DNA of 64,000 nt from assembly GCA_018881555.1 (NCBI GenBank), contig JACAXG010000025.1, positions 6,889,899 through 6,953,898 on the forward strand, in the 5' to 3' direction. The translations under genes and the position numbers were made by a program. Shown here piece after piece: positions 63,201 through 64,000 of this stretch. Below the pieces are notes generated by a model. It saw nothing but the letters and a program-made list of their open reading frames with translations, was not told where the DNA came from and ran no database searches. Position 1 is the stretch's first letter. Every line of letters starts with the position of its first letter. Source of the stretch: Amblyornis subalaris. Lineage: Eukaryota; Chordata; Aves; Passeriformes; Ptilonorhynchidae.

Positions 63201-63813
63201 TGTCATAAAATACTACTTTAACTTAGGATACCATTTAGCCGTGTACTAGCACAAGGACTTTTATGTCTAGAGTAGCAAATAACAATAGAATAGACTATTT
63301 CAGTTGGATGAGACTTACAAGAAGCATCAAGTCCAGCTGCCTGACCAATTCAGAGCTGACCAAAAGTTAAAGCCTGTTGTTTGGGACATTGTTCAAATGC
63401 CCCTTAAACACTGACAGCCTCGGGGCATTGACCACCTCTCTAGGAAAGCTGTTCCAATCCAGCCAGAACCTCCTCTGGCACAGTTTTAAAGCATTCCCAC
63501 GTGTCCTATCACTGGATTGCAGGAAGAACGGATCAGCACCTCCCTCTCAGTTTTGCCTCCTCAGGAGGCTGTACAGAACNGTCATCCCTCAGCCCTCTTT
63601 TTTCCATCAACTGTGAAGCCAGGAGAATGTAACTTGCCTGGACTTGTGTCTCAACCANGCAATACCACTGACCCACAAAACAAAAGGGGCAAAGAAGGGG
63701 AGGAAGAAGAAACACCAACAACAGCTTCCACTTACTTTCTTGCCTCTATCCTGGCTTCAGAGTCTGCATCATGAATTCCCTTCTTTATTGTTTCAGCTAA
63801 CACTGATATGTGT
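42..63813 (-). CDS. CLASP1: CLASP1, central part of a multi-exon gene (spliced, partial at both ends)
   Basis: CLASP1 binds microtubule plus ends through EB proteins, suppresses catastrophe and promotes rescue at the cell cortex, kinetochores and Golgi. In this window 23 exons on the minus strand join in one frame. In order they encode the end of TOG2, a Ser/Arg-rich disordered linker with SKIP and SRIP EB1-binding motifs, the complete TOG3 HEAT-repeat domain, and the following linker. Paralogue-specific residues ([36 protein letters not shown]) separate it from CLASP2. The exons sum to 2,558 nt, about 852 codons, against about 1,540 residues for the whole human protein. The 5' exons (TOG1, start of TOG2) and 3' exons (C-terminal TOG and CLIP-binding domain) lie outside. 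Six exons are probably optional. Exon numbers below count from the right edge of this window and are not official exon numbers. Confidence 0.96.
823..879 (-). mobile_element. CR1 LINE 3'-terminal fragment
   Basis: The plus strand reads TCATGGAATCACAGAGTATC, then TCAAGTTGGAAGGGACCCAT and AAGGATCATTGTTCAAG. This is the antisense of the extreme CR1 3' end found in birds (GAATCACAGAAT...GTTGGAAGGGACC). Only about 57 bp is recognisable, and the right part runs into a local duplication. Confidence 0.75.
863..940. repeat. 39-bp tandem duplication, two units
   Basis: Unit 1 (863-901) and unit 2 (902-940) share AAGGATCAT, AAGATTCCCAT-A/G-AATTTT and A/G-AGGCC, with several substitutions. The first unit starts inside the CR1 3' end, so the duplication arose after, or during, CR1 insertion. 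Confidence 0.75.
1424..1574 (-). CDS. CLASP1: CLASP1 window exon 22: linker
   Basis: 151 nt, phase 2 in and phase 0 out, acceptor TGGTCTTTAG, donor GACATC|GTAAGT. It encodes [40 protein letters not shown] and [10 protein letters not shown]. It matches CLASP1 (CLASP2 has AFDYDTENMNSEDIY). Predicted to be partly helical and acidic, it is a conserved block between TOG3 and the C-terminal domain. Confidence 0.96.
1575..5158 (-). other. CLASP1: CLASP1 intron between window exons 21 and 22
   Basis: 3,584 nt. The acceptor region of exon 22 has only a weak pyrimidine run (GTTTGGTCTTTAG). No additional exon or repeat recognised. Confidence 0.8.
5159..5275 (-). CDS. CLASP1: CLASP1 window exon 21: 117-nt cassette exon
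   Basis: 117 nt (39 codons), phase 2 on both sides, acceptor CTCACGGCAG, donor CTCCCAG|GTAACA. It encodes (S)[18 protein letters not shown], then [21 protein letters not shown] recall this segment in the long CLASP1 isoform, where it reads [18 protein letters not shown] with SHKALRRSYSP. Skipping restores SPS-MLDYD. The acceptor is preceded by an unusually long pyrimidine tract (5287-5346). RRSYSP is a basophilic/proline-directed phosphorylation-like site. Confidence 0.9.
5276..10171 (-). other. CLASP1: CLASP1 intron between window exons 20 and 21
   Basis: 4,896 nt. It ends, in transcript direction, with the long pyrimidine tract at 5287-5346. A short CA-rich stretch is at about 7358-7382. 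No additional exon or mobile element recognised. Confidence 0.8.
5287..5346 (-). promoter_or_regulatory. CLASP1: Long polypyrimidine tract before cassette exon 21 (possible PTBP control)
   Basis: About 60 transcript bases, almost all pyrimidine, with TTTCTTTCTTCTCC, TTTCTCTG and TTCTCTCTTTTG blocks. It ends 11 nt before the exon 21 acceptor (CTCACGGCAG). CUUUCUUCUCC-like and UCUU/CUCUCU elements are known binding sites of PTBP1/PTBP2, which often repress exons directly downstream. Control of this exon by PTBP is inference. Confidence 0.5.
10172..10278 (-). CDS. CLASP1: CLASP1 window exon 20: Ser/Thr/Pro linker after TOG3
   Basis: 107 nt, phase 0 in and phase 2 out, acceptor TTCTGTGTCAG, donor CCAAG|GTAATG. 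It encodes [20 protein letters not shown], then [16 protein letters not shown]. It contains several S-P/T-P sites (TSPLTSP, GSPSN, LSPS). The final Ser codon is split AG+T, and either exon 21 or exon 22 supplies the T. Confidence 0.96.
10279..11537 (-). other. CLASP1: CLASP1 intron between window exons 19 and 20
   Basis: 1,259 nt of ordinary intron. Nothing recognised. Confidence 0.85.
11538..11681 (-). CDS. CLASP1: CLASP1 window exon 19: C-terminal end of TOG3
   Basis: 144 nt (48 codons), phase 0 on both sides. The acceptor follows a strong pyrimidine run (TTCTTCTTTTCAG); the donor is AGTGTG|GTGAGA. It encodes [40 protein letters not shown] and KNSSNTSV. This is the last TOG3 helical pair and the exit to the next linker. 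KNSSNTSV is the CLASP1 form (RNTGNGTQ in CLASP2). Confidence 0.97.
11682..23837 (-). other. CLASP1: CLASP1 largest intron of the window, between window exons 18 and 19
   Basis: 12,156 nt lying between two phase-0 exons inside TOG3. I looked for further CLASP1 exons, CR1 copies, snRNA/tRNA-like sequences and nested genes and could not support any. The open frames in it are short and lack codon structure. Confidence 0.75.
23838..23981 (-). CDS. CLASP1: CLASP1 window exon 18: TOG3
   Basis: 144 nt (48 codons), phase 0 on both sides, acceptor ACCATTTCTCAG, donor GAGAAAG|GTAAGC. It encodes [40 protein letters not shown] and PKSSDVRK, identical to the mammalian CLASP1 sequence I recall. It is a core HEAT hairpin of TOG3, followed by the largest intron of the window. 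Confidence 0.97.
24255..24333 (-). CDS. CLASP1: CLASP1 window exon 17: TOG3
   Basis: 79 nt, phase 2 in and phase 0 out, acceptor TTTGCACAG, donor CTGAAG|GTCAGT. It completes the split Arg codon (AG+G) and encodes [20 protein letters not shown], then [14 protein letters not shown] is CLASP1-like (CLASP2 ESFPNDLQ). The following intron is only 273 nt. Confidence 0.96.
24334..25246 (-). other. CLASP1: CLASP1 intron between window exons 16 and 17
   Basis: 913 nt, T-rich on the plus strand around 24660-24750. The open frames there are low-complexity chance frames. Nothing else recognised. Confidence 0.85.
25247..25410 (-). CDS. CLASP1: CLASP1 window exon 16: TOG3
   Basis: 164 nt, phase 0 in and phase 2 out, acceptor TTGTTTATAG, donor ACTAG|GTAGAG. 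It encodes [40 protein letters not shown] and [15 protein letters not shown]: two HEAT helical hairpins of TOG3. IIIHKDD is the CLASP1 form (QVHKDD in CLASP2). With the 3-nt microexon skipped, no Arg precedes the first Val. Confidence 0.96.
25651..25653 (-). CDS. CLASP1: CLASP1 window exon 15: predicted 3-nt microexon (single Arg codon)
   Basis: On the minus strand the sequence reads CAACAG|AGA|GTAAGTG: a 3' splice site, one AGA codon and a near-perfect donor. It lies 240 nt upstream of exon 16, in the intron joining two phase-0 junctions. Inclusion turns HSK-VFSMF into HSK-R-VFSMF, and both forms occur in CLASP proteins I recall (CLASP2 has GKRVFSMF). A CTAAC branch-point match lies about 51 nt upstream (25704-25708), and three UGC motifs lie between it and the acceptor. 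Not confirmed by transcript data. Confidence 0.7.
25654..25708 (-). promoter_or_regulatory. CLASP1: Acceptor and putative splicing-enhancer region of the 3-nt microexon
   Basis: Read 5' to 3' on the minus strand: branch-point match CTAAC (25708-25704), then TGGTTTGTTTTGTTGC, then CCTGCTTTGCC, then TTCACAACAG. The long gap between branch point and AG (about 51 nt), the poor pyrimidine run next to the AG and three UGC motifs are what is known for SRRM4/nSR100-activated microexons. The assignment to SRRM4 is inference. Confidence 0.5.
25654..26981 (-). other. CLASP1: CLASP1 intron between window exon 14 and the 3-nt microexon
   Basis: 1,328 nt. The last 60 nt carry the branch-point match and UGC-rich acceptor region of microexon 15. 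If the microexon is skipped, this sequence and 25411-25650 form a single 1,571-nt intron. Confidence 0.7.
26982..27045 (-). CDS. CLASP1: CLASP1 window exon 14: TOG3
   Basis: 64 nt, phase 2 in and phase 0 out, acceptor GTATTTCAG, donor AGCAAG|GTAAGA. It encodes (S)[21 protein letters not shown], helices of TOG3. It ends on a full Lys codon, so the next exon (3-nt microexon or exon 16) starts at a codon border. Skipping it would shift the frame. Confidence 0.95.
27046..30606 (-). other. CLASP1: CLASP1 intron between window exons 13 and 14
   Basis: 3,561 nt. Contains a small inverted repeat at 27088-27124 close to the acceptor of exon 14. No other feature seen. Confidence 0.8.
27088..27124. repeat. 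Short inverted repeat near the exon 14 acceptor
   Basis: AGCTGCT (27088-27094) pairs with AGCAGCT (27118-27124). A competing inner hairpin GCTAAT/ATTAGC (27105-27110 and 27115-27120) overlaps it. It lies about 45-80 nt upstream of the exon 14 acceptor, where branch points occur, but may be chance in AT-rich sequence. Confidence 0.5.
30607..30851 (-). CDS. CLASP1: CLASP1 window exon 13: acidic linker and start of TOG3
   Basis: 245 nt, phase 0 in and phase 2 out, acceptor CTTTTCCAG, donor ACTGAG|GTAACC. It encodes [60 protein letters not shown] and [21 protein letters not shown]. The first half is an acidic/Ser linker. [20 protein letters not shown] opens the first HEAT repeat of TOG3; the Trp in the SNW segment is the residue expected on the tubulin-facing loop of TOG domains. 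[14 protein letters not shown] is diagnostic for CLASP1 over CLASP2. Confidence 0.97.
30852..31766 (-). other. CLASP1: CLASP1 intron between window exons 12 and 13
   Basis: 915 nt, starting with the weak GTACTA donor of microexon 12. Nothing else recognised. Confidence 0.8.
31767..31790 (-). CDS. CLASP1: CLASP1 window exon 12: 24-nt optional microexon
   Basis: 24 nt, phase 0 in and phase 0 out, acceptor TTCCTGCCTACAG, donor AGCAAG|GTACTA. It encodes LLGDSRSK, inserted between VADAL and [13 protein letters not shown] recall a closely similar insert in mammalian CLASP1 isoforms. The GTACTA donor is weak and UGC (CTGCC) lies 10 nt from the acceptor, both typical of a regulated microexon. Confidence 0.84.
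31791..34283 (-). other. CLASP1: CLASP1 intron between window exons 11 and 12
   Basis: 2,493 nt of ordinary intron ending in the microexon 12 acceptor. Nothing else recognised. Confidence 0.8.
34284..34387 (-). CDS. CLASP1: CLASP1 window exon 11: linker before TOG3
   Basis: 104 nt, phase 1 in and phase 0 out, acceptor TTTGTGCAG, donor GCACTG|GTAAGA. It encodes (D)[18 protein letters not shown], then [16 protein letters not shown]. It is conserved in CLASP1; bird RMPAS replaces human RIPGS. The [10 protein letters not shown] part is predicted helical and precedes TOG3. An N sits at donor position +7 (34277) and does not affect the site. Confidence 0.95.
34388..38267 (-). other. CLASP1: CLASP1 intron between window exons 10 and 11
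   Basis: 3,880 nt, AT-rich. No mobile element, RNA gene or extra exon recognised. Confidence 0.8.
38268..38330 (-). CDS. CLASP1: CLASP1 window exon 10: 63-nt optional exon
   Basis: 63 nt, phase 1 in and phase 1 out, acceptor CTACTTGCAG, donor GTCAG|GTGAAC. It encodes [22 protein letters not shown] recall this segment in some CLASP1 isoforms between GFPPL and DRFGLG; when skipped, GFPPL joins DRFGLG directly. RRHSRS is a basic-directed phosphorylation-like site. A CpG-dense patch (38381-38690) lies immediately upstream in the transcribed direction. Confidence 0.86.
38331..41914 (-). other. CLASP1: CLASP1 intron between window exons 9 and 10
   Basis: 3,584 nt. Its 3' end (38381-38690) is a CpG-dense patch unlike the rest of the intron. 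Nothing else recognised. Confidence 0.8.
38381..38690. promoter_or_regulatory. CpG-dense intronic patch upstream of optional exon 10
   Basis: I count about 19 CpG dinucleotides in roughly 310 bp, against about one per 100 bp or fewer in nearby intron. GC content is only moderately raised. It ends about 50 bp before the acceptor of exon 10 in the transcribed direction. It could be an internal promoter, an enhancer, an unmethylated element or a decayed GC-rich insertion. The sequence alone does not decide, and the regulatory label is inference. Confidence 0.35.
41915..42022 (-). CDS. CLASP1: CLASP1 window exon 9: second SxIP (SRIP) EB1-binding exon
   Basis: 108 nt, phase 1 in and phase 1 out, acceptor GCATGCTAG, donor CCACTTG|GTGAGT. 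It encodes (A)[18 protein letters not shown] followed by [21 protein letters not shown] is the second SxIP motif. The run [14 protein letters not shown] has Ser/Thr spaced by four and a C-terminal Ser-Pro primer, the pattern of GSK3 sites that lower plus-end binding in CLASPs. The module resembles that in exon 8. Confidence 0.96.
42023..47200 (-). other. CLASP1: CLASP1 intron between window exons 8 and 9
   Basis: 5,178 nt, separating the two SxIP-encoding exons. AT-rich, with no recognisable repeat, RNA gene or further exon. Confidence 0.8.
47201..47368 (-). CDS. CLASP1: CLASP1 window exon 8: first SxIP (SKIP) EB1-binding exon
   Basis: 168 nt, phase 1 in and phase 1 out, acceptor TTCTCTTCTAG, donor GGCTTAG|GTAAGA. 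It encodes [20 protein letters not shown], then [20 protein letters not shown] and [19 protein letters not shown] is an SxIP motif flanked by basic residues, the standard EB1-homology-domain ligand, and targets CLASP to growing plus ends. SSSPGK and ETSP are proline-directed sites. SRVQPVP differs from human SRGPPVTP. Confidence 0.96.
47369..49055 (-). other. CLASP1: CLASP1 intron between window exons 7 and 8
   Basis: 1,687 nt. It includes a GC-rich, CpG-poor patch at about 47585-47845, rich in CTGC/GCAG words, that stands out from the AT-rich surroundings. I could not assign it to an exon or a known repeat. Confidence 0.75.
49056..49082 (-). CDS. CLASP1: CLASP1 window exon 7: 27-nt optional microexon
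   Basis: 27 nt, phase 1 in and phase 1 out, acceptor TCATAATCAAG, donor GCTGGTG|GTAAGA. Included, the protein reads [23 protein letters not shown]; skipped, it reads [14 protein letters not shown]. Both forms match CLASP isoforms I recall. The added RSRS block enlarges the Arg/Ser patch. Upstream sequence carries UGC twice (TTTTTGCC and GGTCTGCC) within about 35 nt of the acceptor. Confidence 0.87.
49083..50610 (-). other. CLASP1: CLASP1 intron between window exons 6 and 7
   Basis: 1,528 nt. Its 3' end carries the microexon 7 acceptor region, with pyrimidine/UGC sequence at about 49083-49118. Nothing else recognised. Confidence 0.85.
50611..50718 (-). CDS. CLASP1: CLASP1 window exon 6: Arg/Ser-rich linker
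   Basis: 108 nt, phase 1 in and phase 1 out. Acceptor CACTCCTCCAG, donor CCCAGC|GTAAGA. It encodes (G)[19 protein letters not shown], then [16 protein letters not shown]. Strongly basic and Ser-rich, part of the region linked to microtubule lattice binding and to GSK3 control in CLASPs. It follows the longest linker intron (7.1 kb), which separates it from exon 5. Confidence 0.95.
50719..57844 (-). other. CLASP1: CLASP1 intron between window exons 5 and 6
   Basis: 7,126 nt, the second largest intron here. I found no additional exon matching known CLASP1 segments, no intact mobile element and no RNA gene. A short CA-rich stretch is at about 54738-54752. The open frames in it lack codon structure and splice support. 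Confidence 0.8.
57845..57868 (-). CDS. CLASP1: CLASP1 window exon 5: 24-nt optional microexon
   Basis: 24 nt, phase 1 in and phase 1 out, acceptor TTTGCCTAAAG, donor CCGAGG|GTAAGC. Included, it changes the junction SL-G-RIRTRR to [17 protein letters not shown]. This matches the DGTT(T/S)K-type insert I recall from CLASP isoforms. Skipped, the frame is intact and Gly is restored from G|GT. UGC lies within 10 nt of the acceptor. The insert adds several Ser/Thr and charged residues to the disordered linker. Confidence 0.85.
57869..59547 (-). other. CLASP1: CLASP1 intron between window exons 4 and 5
   Basis: 1,679 nt. An A-rich low-complexity stretch (about 57965-58003 on the plus strand, U-rich in the transcript) lies about 100 nt upstream of microexon 5. 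A purine-rich tract is at about 59186-59222. No other feature seen. Confidence 0.8.
59548..59718 (-). CDS. CLASP1: CLASP1 window exon 4: Ser-rich linker
   Basis: 171 nt, phase 1 in and phase 1 out. Acceptor CATCTGCAG, donor CACTAG|GTAAAT. It encodes (A)[19 protein letters not shown], then [16 protein letters not shown] and [21 protein letters not shown]. It agrees closely with mammalian CLASP1; small differences include DVDV for DIDV. It is the first of seven consecutive phase 1-1 exons. Its first bases contain a second strong donor-like sequence (CA|GTAAGTA, GT at 59710-59709), which the reading frame shows is normally not used. Confidence 0.95.
59719..60880 (-). other. CLASP1: CLASP1 intron between window exons 3 and 4
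   Basis: 1,162 nt of ordinary intron. I see no repeat, RNA gene or extra exon in it. Confidence 0.85.
60881..60930 (-). CDS. CLASP1: CLASP1 window exon 3: basic Ser/Thr-rich linker
   Basis: 50 nt, phase 2 in and phase 1 out. Acceptor TCATTTCCAG, donor CCAGAG|GTGAGA. It encodes (N)[16 protein letters not shown], matching the CLASP1 linker directly after TOG2. It contains an S-P site (RSPTGS). Its length is not a multiple of three, so skipping it would break the frame, and it should be constitutive. Confidence 0.94.
60931..61729 (-). other. CLASP1: CLASP1 intron between window exons 2 and 3
   Basis: 799 nt. It includes a plus-strand A run of about 18 bases (around 61571-61590, one N). No other feature seen. 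Confidence 0.85.
61730..61897 (-). CDS. CLASP1: CLASP1 window exon 2: end of TOG2 into Ser-rich linker
   Basis: 168 nt, phase 2 in and phase 2 out, acceptor TTTCCAG, donor AA|GTAAGG. It encodes [20 protein letters not shown], which closes TOG2, then [18 protein letters not shown] and a Ser-rich stretch ([16 protein letters not shown]). The split Asn codon (AA+C) is completed in the next exon. The change from helical to low-complexity sequence within the exon marks the domain border. Confidence 0.96.
62576..62623. repeat. 24-bp tandem duplication, two units
   Basis: Two adjacent 24-bp units (62576-62599 and 62600-62623) of the form AAAGG-A/G-ATGAAGACTC-C/T-CAGTAC differ at two positions, both transitions. 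It is a local intronic duplication with no sign of function. Confidence 0.85.
63283..63605 (-). mobile_element. CR1 LINE fragment (5'-truncated)
   Basis: The plus strand shows the antisense of a CR1 3' region as seen in bird genomes: TCAAGTCCAGCTGCCTGACC, then CATTGACCACCTCTCTAGGA, CCACGTGTCCTATCACTGG, GATCAGCACCTCCCTCTC and CTCCTCAGGAGGCTGTACAG. The order and spacing match CR1 copies. No reverse-transcriptase frame survives. It is old, diverged and intronic. Boundaries are approximate. CR1 is the dominant LINE in birds and reptiles, and is the main clue to the organism. Confidence 0.8.
63736..63813 (-). CDS. CLASP1: CLASP1 window exon 1: TOG2, C-terminal part
   Basis: 78 nt, entering in phase 2 and leaving in phase 2. 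It follows a TTATTTCAG acceptor and ends at AGAAA|GTAAGT. Read with the missing upstream AG it gives [20 protein letters not shown] followed by ARIEARK, the last helices of the TOG2 HEAT array in CLASP1. The donor splits the Lys codon completed by the next exon (AA+G). The upstream intron runs off the right edge. Confidence 0.95.
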
Positions 63814-64000
63814 CTGAAATAAGAAAGAAAACATTATCCAGCAGTTCAGAGAGATGTGTCACACTTTTCAACAAACGACTGATTTGGTTTTGCCTTGGTC
63901 TCCAAGAACAAACAGTTCATCACATTCTCCCATTTCCATGTAAGATCCTTTGTGACCTTTATTTATTTACTCTTACAACTCAGTTTTATTTCCCCCACAC
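63814..64000 (-). other. CLASP1: CLASP1 intron, partial, at right edge
   Basis: Intron sequence upstream of window exon 1, ending in a standard TTATTTCAG acceptor. It runs off the right edge and I see no other feature in it. Confidence 0.85.

Larger units (their letters stand above)
61898..63735 (-). other. CLASP1: CLASP1 intron between window exons 1 and 2
   Basis: 1,838 nt. It contains a CR1 LINE fragment (about 63283-63605) and a two-unit 24-bp tandem repeat (62576-62623). Apart from these I see no coding or RNA feature; the overlapping short frames on both strands are chance frames. Confidence 0.85.

Noticed and set aside
1..64000. U4atac snRNA gene (RNU4ATAC), which in mammals lies within the CLASP1 locus
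   Set aside because: I scanned both strands by eye for its 5' stem start, the ACTGCTAAC-like segment and the 3' Sm-site end and found no match. In mammals it sits in another part of the gene, so absence from this window is not surprising.
1..64000. Assembly gaps or foreign sequence marked by Ns
   Set aside because: Ns are isolated single bases with continuous gene structure across them. They look like ambiguous consensus calls, not joins.
1..64000. CRISPR arrays, operons, prokaryotic or viral gene clusters
   Set aside because: No spaced direct repeats, no dense coding and no viral or bacterial frames are present. The window is fully explained by one spliced vertebrate gene.

Overview
The window is vertebrate, most likely avian, nuclear DNA. 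It holds one protein-coding locus, read on the minus strand: the central part of CLASP1 (cytoplasmic linker-associated protein 1), a microtubule plus-end regulator. The avian call rests on a CR1 LINE fragment near the right edge, a CR1 3'-end fragment near 823-879, low repeat content and compact introns. CLASP1 rather than CLASP2 is shown by paralogue-specific residues, for example [14 protein letters not shown] and [14 protein letters not shown] where CLASP2 has YSSRNGSIPTYMRQ and [14 protein letters not shown]. Neither end of the gene is present; the start codon lies beyond 64000 and the stop codon before position 1.

I placed 23 exons by joining reading frame, AG/GT splice sites and recalled CLASP1 protein sequence. 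Every junction is phase-consistent. With all optional exons in, they give 2,558 coding bases (about 852 codons). From right to left: exons at 63736-63813 and 61730-61897 finish TOG2 and enter a Ser-rich linker. Exons from 60881-60930 to 38268-38330 encode the disordered Ser/Arg-rich region with two SxIP EB1-binding motifs. Exons from 34284-34387 to 31767-31790 lead to TOG3, which runs from 30607-30851 to 11538-11681. Exons from 10172-10278 to 42-288 encode the linker between TOG3 and the C-terminal CLIP-binding TOG domain, which is outside the window.

The most interesting feature is the amount of built-in splice choice. Six exons look optional: a 3-nt microexon (25651-25653, one Arg), two of 24 nt, one of 27 nt, one of 63 nt and one of 117 nt. 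All are multiples of three. Seven consecutive linker exons (59718 down to 38268) are all phase 1-1, so any combination keeps frame. The microexons share UGC motifs just upstream of their 3' splice sites, as in SRRM4-dependent neuronal microexons, and the 117-nt exon follows a tract of about 60 pyrimidines.

Everything else is intron. I found no second gene, no structured RNA gene and no CRISPR or prokaryotic feature. The remaining open frames are short chance frames in AT-rich intron. Isolated Ns are scattered throughout; one falls in a coding exon, at a silent third position.
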